DNA of 64,000 nt, taken from positions 1,668,048 to 1,732,047 of the forward strand of contig NZ_CP061308.1 of NCBI RefSeq assembly GCF_018687935.1, in the 5' to 3' direction. Each line of letters starts with the position of its first letter. Position 1 is the first letter of the stretch. The position numbers were made by a program, and so were the translations under genes. Source of the DNA: Polynucleobacter sp. JS-JIR-5-A7. Its GTDB lineage: Bacteria > Pseudomonadota > Gammaproteobacteria > Burkholderiales > Burkholderiaceae. The notes below the pieces were generated by a model. The model did no database searches. It was not told where the DNA came from and worked only from the letters and a program-made list of their open reading frames with translations. This document shows positions 51,608 through 59,564 of the stretch, in pieces.

Positions 51608-51799
51608 TCAACTGCAATTTGTTCCGGTATTTACTCCTAACAATGTGTAAGCCGGGCAGAATTTAAATAACCCAGTTGCTAGCGGCACAACACCAATCCA
51701 ACCCCATACACCAACAGTTCCGGTTACGGCTAGACCAATTAATACCAAGCCAACCACCATACGTAACATACGATCAACACCACCGACATTGCATTTCAT
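51608..51799 (-). CDS. DUF2892 (YgaP-like transmembrane) small protein
   Basis: A 63-aa protein. 'MKCNVGGVDRMLRMVVGLVLIGLA' then 'GWIGVVPLATGLFKFCPAYTLLGVNT' is the DUF2892 pattern: two membrane helices with conserved Cys residues (C3, FCPAY, NC). In YgaP such a domain is fused to rhodanese; here a rhodanese is in the same operon as a separate protein. Last gene of the seven-gene sulfur operon. A membrane anchor or persulfide carrier is plausible. Confidence 0.88.
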   Translation of the reverse strand: MKCNVGGVDRMLRMVVGLVLIGLAVTGTVGVWGWIGVVPLATGLFKFCPAYTLLGVNTGTNCS

Positions 51800-51816
51800 A
51801 TTAAGATCCCTTTTGG

Positions 51817-52134
51817 TTATTTACTGCAGTAATTTTGATAAAGCACATTCATCACCTCTAAAGCAATCCGATTAGAAAGTGAATAGTAGATTTGCTTACC
51901 ATCTCTTCTGGTTTGAACCAGCTCTTCATTTCTAAGAACGGTGAGTTGCTGAGATAAGGTAGGCTGATGAATATCAAGACATTCCTCGAGCTCACCAACG
52001 CACATCTCCCTCTGACTTATCTGGCACAGCAACAGCATACGATCTCTATTTGAGAGCACCTTCATCAAACGACAAGCATCGTCTGCTGATGACTGCATCT
52101 TCTCTAGATTAATACTGTCCTTAAGCACTGGCAT
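51817..52134 (-). CDS. ArsR family regulator, BigR/SqrR-like
   Basis: A 105-aa winged-helix repressor ('LEECLDIHQPTLSQQLTVLRNEELVQTRRDGKQIYYSL'). Cysteines are C21, C37, C45, C52 and C103. C37 and C103 are 66 residues apart, the same spacing as the redox pair Cys42/Cys108 of BigR and Cys41/Cys107 of SqrR, which form a polysulfide bridge. It is in the operon that it probably controls. An AT-rich inverted repeat at the operon promoter is its likely operator. Confidence 0.85.
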   Translation of the reverse strand: MPVLKDSINLEKMQSSADDACRLMKVLSNRDRMLLLCQISQREMCVGELEECLDIHQPTLSQQLTVLRNEELVQTRRDGKQIYYSLSNRIALEVMNVLYQNYCSK

Positions 52135-52145
52135 GATTTGAGCTC

Positions 52146-53123
52146 TTAGTTCAGTGGAACGCCGACCAATGGACGACCTTCAAGCGTCCAAAGATACAAA
52201 GAGCCATCGTATAACTTAGTAGATTTATTGCCCACTAGCTCTGACATCACAAACCAACCGCCAGCAGCCAAATGTCCAGTATTGCAATAGGCGATTGTTG
52301 GGCCTTTGTTACTTAAACCATTAGCAGCCAGAAGTGCGTCATAAGTTTTCTTTTGCCAGAAATACAAAGCGCCATTACTTGGCTTTGCTAATAACTCTGG
52401 GGCCAATTCTTTAGAGCCTGCAATATGGCCAAAGGTCAGCACATCAGGACGTTTTGCAAGACCTAAGTATTGAGCAGGCTGGCGAGCATCCAATAACTGT
52501 GGCTTGCCACTTTTTGATGCTGCAGCTACATCATCAGAACTAGCGACTAGCTCCTTACGCTCAGCTTTTGCAGCCCAATTACCTGCGGCCTTTGGAGAAT
52601 TAGCTGTAGTGAATTCACGGCCCTCACTCAGCCAGCCAGCAATTCCGCCGTCCAATACTGCAACTTGATCCTCGCCATATACTTTGAATGACCAATAAGT
52701 TCGTAATGCTTCATCTATATCAGACATATCCTGTCCAATAGGAACGAGAACAATTGGTTTATCAGAATTAATTCCTAAGGATTGAACCAACTTCTCAAAA
52801 TCTGCTTTTTCAGGAATCAAAAATTTAATCTTCTTACCATCTACTAAGCGCTCAACACGAACTTTCTTAAAATCTAGGAGTGTTGAATTAGCAATATGGC
52901 CGCCCACTTCTACCAGGAATTTCTTACCAGTTTTTTTATCTGTATCAAATTCCGGGTTCCTAAGATAACTTGCCAAATCTGTTCTCACTTCAATTACTTG
53001 AACATCAGATAGATTATTGGACAACCAATCAGCACTGACTACAGGACCAGGCAAAGTGATTGCCTGAACTAGGCTCACCAAGCCGGTTAAGGCAAATGCT
53101 AAAAGCCATTGAATTTTTTTCAT
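52146..53123 (-). CDS. Exported tandem-rhodanese sulfurtransferase
   Basis: A 325-aa protein with a Sec signal peptide (WLLAFALTGLVSLVQA). Two rhodanese domains: the N-terminal one (residues 30-165) lacks a catalytic Cys, and the C-terminal one has 'PTIAYCNTGHLAA', an active-site loop with the persulfide-forming Cys. It would transfer sulfane sulfur in the periplasm. Sits between ArsR and the DUF6969-like gene with gaps of about 12 bp. Confidence 0.9.
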   Translation of the reverse strand: MKKIQWLLAFALTGLVSLVQAITLPGPVVSADWLSNNLSDVQVIEVRTDLASYLRNPEFDTDKKTGKKFLVEVGGHIANSTLLDFKKVRVERLVDGKKIKFLIPEKADFEKLVQSLGINSDKPIVLVPIGQDMSDIDEALRTYWSFKVYGEDQVAVLDGGIAGWLSEGREFTTANSPKAAGNWAAKAERKELVASSDDVAAASKSGKPQLLDARQPAQYLGLAKRPDVLTFGHIAGSKELAPELLAKPSNGALYFWQKKTYDALLAANGLSNKGPTIAYCNTGHLAAGGWFVMSELVGNKSTKLYDGSLYLWTLEGRPLVGVPLN

Positions 53124-53136
53124 CTCTACTCCCCTA

Positions 53137-53760
53137 TTAATTTACAACTAACAAATGGTCTGAGAGACGTCCCATCAGATCAATTTTGCATTCGGTCAAT
53201 ACATGATGCTTTTTTGAATTCAGCACAAGCCCTCGATTGCCCTGCTTACCCACTAGCTGCACAATCTTTTGATCTCGCTCCAAAATCAAATCTTCAATCT
53301 CTGTAGTAAATAATTTGATTAAAGCGCTAATCCACTTAGTTACTAGAGCCATGCGACCTTTTGTAACCATTTCAAATCCCTGAATGGACCTCACCACTAT
53401 TGTTGAATCTGCCATCTCTTCACCTGTCACCCACTGATTAGTAGTAAACAGACGGGTTGGCAACCCCTTTGGGTTTAATGCAATCCCAATCAGGTGATGA
53501 AAGCTCTTTGTATCACGCTTAATCACATGAAAATGACCATGCTCCCCATTGGGCATCTCATCAGCAGAATGTGCATGGTAATAAAACTCATATCCACTCA
53601 CTTCATCTACCAAGTCATTTGTGGGGTAATGTTGCCATTCAACAAATTCCTTGGCACCGCATAAAGCAGCTTCACTTAAAGTACGCCCAGACTCCGCGTA
53701 CTTCATTTGAATACTTGCTAGCTCTTGAGCAGCCAACCAAAGATTAGATTGAATTAGCAT
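53137..53760 (-). CDS. DUF6969-like protein
   Basis: A 207-aa protein without signal peptide. The centre, 'FVEWQHYPTNDLVDEVSGYEFYYHAHSADEMPNGEHGHFHVIKR', is rich in His and acidic residues (HxH pairs, HGHFH) and fits what I recall of the DUF6969 family often found next to sulfur-transport genes. Metal binding is possible but unproven. The C-terminal third is helical. Second from the start of the downstream half of the operon. Confidence 0.65.
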   Translation of the reverse strand: MLIQSNLWLAAQELASIQMKYAESGRTLSEAALCGAKEFVEWQHYPTNDLVDEVSGYEFYYHAHSADEMPNGEHGHFHVIKRDTKSFHHLIGIALNPKGLPTRLFTTNQWVTGEEMADSTIVVRSIQGFEMVTKGRMALVTKWISALIKLFTTEIEDLILERDQKIVQLVGKQGNRGLVLNSKKHHVLTECKIDLMGRLSDHLLVVN

Positions 53761-53768
53761 TTTTACAA

Positions 53769-54002
53769 TTACTCTGTAGCTTTACGCTTTTTAGGGCCAC
53801 AAGGATTGGCTGGACCGCATGGATTGGCTGCTTTTTTCTTTGCAGGACCGCATGGGTTAGCCGCCTCTTTTTTTGGTCCACAAGGATTCTTTTGCTCTGC
53901 GCCTGCTGGTGTTGTCGGTGCGTCAGCAGAGTGTGCTAGCGGAGCTGCCGCTAAACCAGCTAAGGCCATTGCTAATGCTGCTACAGTAGATTTCTTAGAC
54001 AT
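53769..54002 (-). CDS. Small exported protein with four NPCGP repeats
   Basis: A 77-aa protein. Sec signal peptide (TVAALAMALAGLAAAPLAHSA). The mature part is only about 50 residues and carries NPCGP four times (39-43, 49-53, 60-64, 66-70), each followed by Lys-rich spacers, so four Cys at spacings of 10, 11 and 6. No defined family recalled. Location in a persulfide operon suggests a periplasmic sulfane-sulfur or metal carrier; this is inference. The 18-bp gap after yeeE contains a purine-rich ribosome site. Confidence 0.75.
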   Translation of the reverse strand: MSKKSTVAALAMALAGLAAAPLAHSADAPTTPAGAEQKNPCGPKKEAANPCGPAKKKAANPCGPANPCGPKKRKATE

Positions 54003-54020
54003 ATATTTCCTTTTAAATAA

Positions 54021-54587
54021 TTAAACTTGTGAACTCACAGGGCCTTTGGATTTACTTTCCATCCAAGAGCCCAATACAAATACACCAACTGCTGCAATGA
54101 CCATGCCAATATCGATTGATAAACCTGAGATATTGAAGGCCTCTGGTAATGCGTCGGCTTTTGCGTATTCACCTAGGGTGGTTAAGAATTCAATACTGGG
54201 ATAAATGCCCGCAAACAATACTGTGCCAAGCATTAAGCCGAGCAAGAATATAGCCGCATCAATACGCCCAGACATCAAGCCCACTACTGATGTACCTGGG
54301 CAATATCCGCCAATCGCAAAGCCAGCACCGACTAAAGCCCCACCTAGTGCTGCTGCACCTAAAAATGCTGGCGGCACAAATAAGCTACCTGCATCTACCA
54401 GTCCAACATTTTCTAGAATTAATAGGCCTACTGCAGCAAACACAATGGCTGTGAACATCACTTTAAATACAGACCAATCTGTTAAACGGAACTGGCCAGT
54501 TAATTTATTGGGGTTACCAAATCCAGCACGTTCCAACACAAACCCAAAGCCTGCACCTAAAAGAAGGCCCGATAGAATTTCACTCAT
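54021..54587 (-). CDS. YeeE/YedE family sulfur transporter, half 2
   Basis: A 188-aa membrane protein with about five helices. 'GFGFVLERAGFGNPNKLTGQF' and 'GFAIGGYCPGTSVVGLMSGR' are the family's signature loops; the Cys in GYCPGT matches the sulfur-relay Cys of thiosulfate transporter TsuA. Full-length YeeE proteins join two such halves; here they are separate genes 1 bp apart. Confidence 0.9.
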   Translation of the reverse strand: MSEILSGLLLGAGFGFVLERAGFGNPNKLTGQFRLTDWSVFKVMFTAIVFAAVGLLILENVGLVDAGSLFVPPAFLGAAALGGALVGAGFAIGGYCPGTSVVGLMSGRIDAAIFLLGLMLGTVLFAGIYPSIEFLTTLGEYAKADALPEAFNISGLSIDIGMVIAAVGVFVLGSWMESKSKGPVSSQV

Positions 54588-54588
54588 C

Positions 54589-55131
54589 TCATTTCTCCTC
54601 TTTCAAGAATCGACTAGCTATTAAACCTACTGCGAAGAATGTCCCCAAAAAGGTAAATCCCGCCAAACTCAGTACCGCTGCCCCAGACAAACCAAGACCG
54701 CTAGTACAACCTGCAGCTACTCGTGCTCCAAAGCCCGCCAAGATGCCGCCAACTAAAGCAGTCATTGGACGCTTAGAGCCACCTAGAAATTTTTTCCCAT
54801 CTAATTGAATATGAATTCTTTTAGCTAAAAATGCCGATAGCAATGCGCCGATGGCGACACCAATCACTTGCCAAGTAATCCAGGCATTAAGTGGCTTACC
54901 CTCTTCTACCATTCCACCTAAGTAATCATTTGAATTGGTAGCTACTGGAACAACATACATACCGATCCAGGCAGTAAGGCGTGTAGTAAAACCTGTAGCC
55001 CCAAGGCCATGACCCGTGACCACAAAGGTGATTAGCAGAACCATACCCAGAAGAATTCCGGCTAACAAGGGATTCATATAGGGCGCCGGCCTATCTAGCT
55101 TAGTGTTTTCAACCATCTTGGCTTCTCTCAT
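54589..55131 (-). CDS. YeeE/YedE family sulfur transporter, half 1
   Basis: A 180-aa membrane protein. 'GGILAGFGARVAAGCTSGLGLSGAAVLSLAGF' has the conserved Cys loop of the YeeE/YedE (PmpA/TsuA) family. An internal ATG at 55116 is an alternative start with AGAGAAG before it. First gene of the seven-gene operon running to 51608. It pairs with the gene at 54021. Confidence 0.9.
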   Translation of the reverse strand: MREAKMVENTKLDRPAPYMNPLLAGILLGMVLLITFVVTGHGLGATGFTTRLTAWIGMYVVPVATNSNDYLGGMVEEGKPLNAWITWQVIGVAIGALLSAFLAKRIHIQLDGKKFLGGSKRPMTALVGGILAGFGARVAAGCTSGLGLSGAAVLSLAGFTFLGTFFAVGLIASRFLKEEK

Positions 55132-55141
55132 TTAATAAAAT

Positions 55142-55167
55142 AATAATATATAATTTAATATATTATT
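55142..55167. promoter_or_regulatory. AT-rich inverted repeat, probable ArsR (BigR/SqrR-type) operator
   Basis: AATAATATA-N8-TATATTATT, 9-8-9 perfect, 11 bp upstream of the first yeeE start. BigR/SqrR repressors bind AT-rich inverted repeats of this sort. The operator lies between the FNR box and the start codon, where it would block transcription. Confidence 0.6.
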
Positions 55168-55215
55168 GAATACGCAGCCAAAGTCAAGTTAATTTACAAA
55201 AAATTAGCAAGATTT

Positions 55216-55229
55216 TTGATCTACATCAA
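55216..55229. promoter_or_regulatory. Perfect FNR box TTGAT-N4-ATCAA
   Basis: TTGATCTACATCAA is an exact match to the FNR consensus, centred 92 bp upstream of the yeeE start. If it acts at -41.5 the transcript would start near 55181, before the AT-rich operator. The Crp/Fnr protein at 58809 has the matching ETISR recognition helix. Confidence 0.7.
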
Positions 55230-55247
55230 ACTAACTGATTATTAGAG

Positions 55248-55276
55248 ATACATACATGTGTATATACGTATGTATG
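55248..55276. repeat. 29-nt alternating purine-pyrimidine tract
   Basis: ATACATAC and GTATGTAT are perfect 8-bp arms; the whole 29 nt alternates. It lies between the FNR box and the end of the dioxygenase gene. Confidence 0.75.
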
Positions 55277-55363
55277 AGTAGGATTGATTTGACACCTATT
55301 TGCCTTAACGAGGCTTCCATTCATCTAAAACTCTATAAGTAAGGCTGCGCTCCTAATGGGGAG

Positions 55364-56224
55364 TTAGATACCATTAATGGGGATCTTTAGATAGGAAACA
55401 CCATTTGATTCTTTTGGAGGAAATTCACCAGCCCGAATATTGACTTGAATTGCTGGAAGAATAAGGACTGGCATTTCCAAAGTCACATCACGTTTTGTAC
55501 GCATTTCAATGAACTGATCCTCAGAAATTCCGTCATGCATATGAATGTTGGATTTTTTTTCTTCCGCAACGGTAGTTTCAAATTGAACTGGGCGGCCATT
55601 AGGAGGATAGTCATGACACATAAATAAACGTGTCTGCGGGGGATAACTCAAAATCTTTTTCATGGATTGATACAAGACGTGTGCATCTCCCCCAGGAAAA
55701 TCGCAACGAGCAGTACCAACATCTGGCATAAACATCGTATCGCCAACGAAAATAGCGTCGCCAACCTGATATGCCATACATGCGGGTGTATGCCCCGGAA
55801 CAAATAACGCCTTTAAGCTTAGGTTGCCAAAATGAATCTCTTCACCATCCTTTAGCAAATGGTCAAATTGTGATCCATCGATCGCAAATGAATTTTCCAA
55901 ATTAAATATATCTTTGAATACCCCTTGCACTATTGAAATATGATCGCCTATTGCTACCCTACCCCCTAATTTAGACTTCAAATATGGAGCGGCAGTAACG
56001 TGGTCAGCATGTGCATGGGTTTCTAAAATCCATTCCGTCTTGAGGTCGTTCTTTTTAATGAACTCAATAACCTCGTCCGCCATTTTGGTATGTGTACGCC
56101 CTGATTTTGGGTCATAGCTCAAAACCGAATCAATGATGATGCAAGCAGTACCTGGTTTTTCATAAACAACATAAGTCACGGTCCAGGTATCTTTATCAAA
56201 AAAGCCTTTTACAACAGGGTTCAT
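55364..56224 (-). CDS. MBL-fold persulfide dioxygenase (ETHE1/Blh-like)
   Basis: A 286-aa protein. Metal motif 'ETHAHADHVTAA', later 'FVPGHTPACMAYQVGDAIFVGDTMF' and 'RLFMCHDYPP' supply the Fe(II) ligands of ETHE1-like enzymes. The family oxidises glutathione persulfide to sulfite and is regularly linked to BigR (as Blh). It is divergent from sqr, sharing a 146-bp promoter region with AT-rich palindromes, so sulfide oxidation and persulfide removal are probably co-induced. Confidence 0.92.
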   Translation of the reverse strand: MNPVVKGFFDKDTWTVTYVVYEKPGTACIIIDSVLSYDPKSGRTHTKMADEVIEFIKKNDLKTEWILETHAHADHVTAAPYLKSKLGGRVAIGDHISIVQGVFKDIFNLENSFAIDGSQFDHLLKDGEEIHFGNLSLKALFVPGHTPACMAYQVGDAIFVGDTMFMPDVGTARCDFPGGDAHVLYQSMKKILSYPPQTRLFMCHDYPPNGRPVQFETTVAEEKKSNIHMHDGISEDQFIEMRTKRDVTLEMPVLILPAIQVNIRAGEFPPKESNGVSYLKIPINGI

Positions 56225-56257
56225 CTCTATCTCGCCTAAGTGAAATTTCTAGGTGCA

Positions 56258-56303
56258 ATTATTTAATAATGCTGGTAAAAATATGATAATAACTAATCAT
56301 TAT
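56258..56303. promoter_or_regulatory. AT-rich palindromes in the divergent blh/sqr promoter
   Basis: ATTATT-T-AATAAT at 56258-56270 and ATAAT-N8-ATTAT at 56286-56303. The second has the 8-bp spacer of the perfect repeat at 55142. Candidate ArsR operators controlling both directions. Confidence 0.45.
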
Positions 56304-56370
56304 ATACATATAACTTTAAGTAATATAAGCAGTATCCCTTTATAACCATTGGCCAAGGAAGTACGCAAAG

Positions 56371-57612
56371 ATGAGTAATCAACATCAAAATATAGAATAT
56401 GACGTGTTAATTGCAGGTGGTGGTGCGGCAGGCTTGGGTCTGGCTGCAAGCCTAAAAAACCGAGATCAAACACTAAAAATTGGTGTTATTGAGCCATCAG
56501 AGCATCACTACTACCAACCCTCCTGGACTCTGGTGGGTGGAGGCGCGTTTAATGTTCGAAATAGCAAAAGAAATACAAAAGATGTCATACCCAAAGGCGT
56601 TACTTGGATTAAAGACAAAATTATTGGATTTAACCCAGATGCGAATGAAGTCAATGTTTCGTATGGAGACCCAATTAAATATAAGTATCTTGCAGTAGCA
56701 ACAGGGTTAAAAACAAATTGGAATGCCATCCCAGGCTTGATAGAAAGTATTGGGAAAAATGGTGTGACTTCAAACTATAGCTATGACTACTCCCCTTACA
56801 CATGGGAGTTAGTTCAGCAAATGAAATCAGGTAAGGCAATTTTCACACAGCCGCCGATGCCAATTAAATGTCCAGGAGCTCCACAAAAGGCAATGTACTT
56901 ATCTTGCTATGAATGGGAGCAACAAGGAAAACTCAAAAATATTGAAGTGGAACTAAACAATGCTGGCGCAGCTTTATTCGGTGTTGCAGACTTCGTGCCA
57001 CCTTTAATGGAGTATGTAAAAAAATATAACGCTCAATTAAATTTTAATTGCAATCTGATCTTAATTGATGGGCCCAACAAGAAAGCGACCTTTGCAGTCA
57101 AAGATGCTGATGGCAATACAACACAAGTTGAAAAGTCATTCGATATGCTCCACGTCGTACCACCTCAAGGGCCACAGGATTGCGTCAAAGGAAGCCCCTT
57201 AGCAGACACAGCAGGCTGGGTAGAAGTTGATCAATTTACTTTGCAACATACTCGCTATCCAAATGTTTTTGGTTTGGGTGACTGTTGCTCATCGCCAAAC
57301 TCTAAAACAGCTGCTGCTGCCAGAAAACAAATTGTTGTAGTTGCTGAGAACTTATTAGCACACAAACATCATCAAGCAATGCCACTTAAGTATGATGGTT
57401 ACGGCTCCTGCCCTCTTACCGTCGAGAGGGGAAAAATTGTCCTTGCAGAATTTGGCTTTGGTGGAAAACTCCTGCCAACATTCCCATGGTTAATCAATCC
57501 ACTTAAAGCCACTAAGCTTGCATGGATCTTAAAGAAAGATGTGCTTCCTTGGCTTTATTGGAATGCCATGCTTAAAGGTAGAGAGTGGCTTGCTCGTCCA
57601 TTTGAAAATTAA
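56371..57612 (+). CDS. sqr: Sulfide:quinone oxidoreductase, type II-like
   Basis: A 413-aa flavoprotein. FAD motif 'DVLIAGGGAAGLGLAASL', 'YQPSWTLVGGGAF', 'CPGAPQKAMYLSCYEWE' with a redox Cys, and 'FGLGDCCSSPNSKTAAAARKQ'. The CPGAP sequence is characteristic of type II SQRs (mitochondrial-like). It oxidises sulfide, usually giving glutathione persulfide, and reduces quinone. The C-terminal 'LPTFPWLINPLKATKLAWILKKDVLPWLYW' is the amphipathic membrane anchor. Followed 3 bp later by the TauE gene. Confidence 0.94.
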   Translation: MSNQHQNIEYDVLIAGGGAAGLGLAASLKNRDQTLKIGVIEPSEHHYYQPSWTLVGGGAFNVRNSKRNTKDVIPKGVTWIKDKIIGFNPDANEVNVSYGDPIKYKYLAVATGLKTNWNAIPGLIESIGKNGVTSNYSYDYSPYTWELVQQMKSGKAIFTQPPMPIKCPGAPQKAMYLSCYEWEQQGKLKNIEVELNNAGAALFGVADFVPPLMEYVKKYNAQLNFNCNLILIDGPNKKATFAVKDADGNTTQVEKSFDMLHVVPPQGPQDCVKGSPLADTAGWVEVDQFTLQHTRYPNVFGLGDCCSSPNSKTAAAARKQIVVVAENLLAHKHHQAMPLKYDGYGSCPLTVERGKIVLAEFGFGGKLLPTFPWLINPLKATKLAWILKKDVLPWLYWNAMLKGREWLARPFEN

Positions 57613-57615
57613 CAA

Positions 57616-58425
57616 ATGGAAAATATGTTAATTGCTCCAGCGCTTGGAGTATTCATTGGCGTACTGATGGGGCTTACTGGAGCTGGGGGCGGCATTCTTT
57701 CGGTGCCCCTGCTCGTGTTTGCCTTTCACATGCCGATCTCGGAAGCCGGCCCCATTGCCCTGACTGCTATTGCCCTCTCTGCTGGGGTCGGTGCACTCAT
57801 TGGATTAAGGACCAAAGTTCTGCGTTACAAGGCTGCCTTGTTTATGGCGCTCTTTGGACTTATCCTCTCCCCCGTGGGTTTATGGGTTGCACAACGCGCT
57901 CCGAATACGCCACTGCTATTATTGTTTAGTGGAGTATTAATTTACGTCGCAGGCAGAATGTTCATTCAGGCCACTCAAACGATTGCCGGTAAAGCACCCG
58001 AATTGACTAAGCCGCCGCCATGCCAGCTCGATATGTCAATTGGGAAATTAATTTGGACAGTACCTTGCGCCAGATCTTTGATGTTTGCTGGCGCCTGTGC
58101 GGGCTTCTTATCAGGATTACTCGGGGTTGGAGGCGGCTTCATTATCGTGCCATCTCTTAAGAAGTTTACAGATCTTCCAATGAAGGCAATCGTAGCTACA
58201 TCATTGGGTGTCCTTGCTATGGTTTCTGCCGGGGGTGCAGCAATATCGCTAGCGTCAGGCATTTTAGATTTTTCGATTGCCGCTCCATTTGCCATTGGAT
58301 CTCTAGTGGGTCTGCTAATTGGCAAAGTCTTAGAAAAAAATATTAGTGGCCCAAGAGTCCAACAAATCTTTTCTGTTTTCACTTTTTTAGTTGCTTTGAG
58401 TCTTATCTATAAATGCATTATTTAA
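57616..58425 (+). CDS. TauE/SafE family anion exporter
   Basis: A 269-aa protein with about seven or eight membrane helices. The repeats 'GVLMGLTGAGGGILSVPLLVFAF' and 'GFLSGLLGVGGGFIIVPSLKKFTDLPMKAIVATSLGVLAMVSAGGA' are the TauE/SafE (DUF81) signature. Such proteins export sulfite, sulfoacetate or related anions; the location suggests sulfite made by persulfide dioxygenase. Confidence 0.92.
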   Translation: MENMLIAPALGVFIGVLMGLTGAGGGILSVPLLVFAFHMPISEAGPIALTAIALSAGVGALIGLRTKVLRYKAALFMALFGLILSPVGLWVAQRAPNTPLLLLFSGVLIYVAGRMFIQATQTIAGKAPELTKPPPCQLDMSIGKLIWTVPCARSLMFAGACAGFLSGLLGVGGGFIIVPSLKKFTDLPMKAIVATSLGVLAMVSAGGAAISLASGILDFSIAAPFAIGSLVGLLIGKVLEKNISGPRVQQIFSVFTFLVALSLIYKCII

Positions 58426-58438
58426 CCTGGAGAAATAT

Positions 58439-58747
58439 ATGAAACCAACCCGTCGTCAATTCATGATCATGTCAGCTGCTGGTGCTGCTACTTTGGCATT
58501 AAACAGCAAGGTTCAAGCCCAAGCAATGGTTGCTGAAACTGATCCACAAGCTGCCGCTTTGGGCTACAAGGCTGATGCCTCTAAAGTAGATAAAGCTAAG
58601 TACGCTAAATATGCTGCTGGCCAACAATGTAGCAACTGCGCCCTGTATCAAGGTGCTGCTGGTTCTGCTGCTGGTGGCTGTTCTTTGTTTGCTGGCAAGC
58701 AAGTTTCAGCTAAGGGCTGGTGCTCTGCTTACGCTAAAAAGGCGTAA
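58439..58747 (+). CDS. High-potential iron-sulfur protein (HiPIP), Tat-exported
   Basis: A 102-aa protein. Tat signal (KPTRRQFMIMSAAGAAT), then a HiPIP domain with C64, C67, C81 and C95 in C-x2-C-x13-C-x13-C spacing and the final 'GWCSAYAKK'. HiPIPs are periplasmic one-electron carriers. Being 13 bp after the TauE gene places it in the sqr operon, so it may carry electrons for periplasmic sulfur oxidation. Confidence 0.95.
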   Translation: MKPTRRQFMIMSAAGAATLALNSKVQAQAMVAETDPQAAALGYKADASKVDKAKYAKYAAGQQCSNCALYQGAAGSAAGGCSLFAGKQVSAKGWCSAYAKKA

Positions 58748-58774
58748 TTGCTGATTTTGCATTAATGCCAATAC

Positions 58775-58800
58775 AAGGCTGCTTCGGCAGCCTTTCTTTT
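58775..58800 (+). terminator. Rho-independent terminator of the sqr operon
   Basis: AAGGCTGC-TTCG-GCAGCCTT followed by TCTTTT; 8-bp stem with a UUCG loop, 27 bp after the HiPIP stop. It is also placed to stop crp/fnr read-through from the other side. Confidence 0.9.
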
Positions 58801-58808
58801 CACAATAA

Positions 58809-59528
58809 TTAAAGGCCGCGCTCTGAAAAAGCACGAAGTGCATCAATACTGGGGACTTGGACTGTAAGCCTACTAATATTTGATATTAGTCCCTGCTCTG
58901 ACATAGATGCTAAGGCCCTACTAATGGTTTCAAACTTTACATCCATCATCAACCCCATATCTTCGCGCTTAAACAATGGCGCAACTGCGGAATTACCAGA
59001 TGGCTTTGCTAGCTTCAGAAAAAACCGTGCAAGCCTAACTTCGATCCTACCGGTATTAATCTCAGAGAACCATGACTCCGATTGCGATAAAGCCTCCCCC
59101 CATTTTTTAACGATTTGACGATGAAGGCGTGGAGACTCTTCACCAAGGGTAGAAATAATATTTTTAGGAATTCTGCAAAGACGAATATTGGTTAGAGCTG
59201 TCGCAGAGTGAGAGTAAAGATCACTCAATAAAGCTTCCATCCCAAATAAATCGCCAGGAGTCACAACGCGAACAATCCTCGTGGAGCCATCTGGATTGAG
59301 ATGGAGTAACTTTATATACCCCTCCCGCAGAGTATATAGATGTGATGATGAATCATTCTGGGAATAAATTAATGAATTAGCTTCATACTTTAAATCGTCA
59401 ATTGGGGCATGTATTTTCGAAAAGTCTTCCTCATTTAACTCTGCAAATAAAGCAGAGTTTCTGATAGAGCATGACCCACAGTCGCTCTGACCTTGCCACG
59501 CAATCTTGATGTCTACCGGCTTCATCAT
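58809..59528 (-). CDS. Crp/Fnr family regulator
   Basis: A 239-aa protein. cAMP-type beta-barrel ('YSQNDSSSHLYTLREGYIKLLHLNPDGSTRIVRVVTPGDLFGMEALL') and C-terminal HTH with 'KFETISRALASMSEQGLI', whose ETISR helix equals that of FNR. N-terminal 'DCGSCSIRN' supplies C17 and C20, and C118 lies in 'IRLCRIP'. FNR needs four Cys; the third N-terminal one (C29 in E. coli) is missing. Oxygen sensing by a 4Fe-4S cluster is therefore uncertain; a thiol or altered-cluster sensor is possible. Likely acts at the FNR box 55216. Confidence 0.88.
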   Translation of the reverse strand: MMKPVDIKIAWQGQSDCGSCSIRNSALFAELNEEDFSKIHAPIDDLKYEANSLIYSQNDSSSHLYTLREGYIKLLHLNPDGSTRIVRVVTPGDLFGMEALLSDLYSHSATALTNIRLCRIPKNIISTLGEESPRLHRQIVKKWGEALSQSESWFSEINTGRIEVRLARFFLKLAKPSGNSAVAPLFKREDMGLMMDVKFETISRALASMSEQGLISNISRLTVQVPSIDALRAFSERGL

Positions 59529-59564
59529 GGATTTATCTTCAAATTACTTTATACAGTTTTATGA

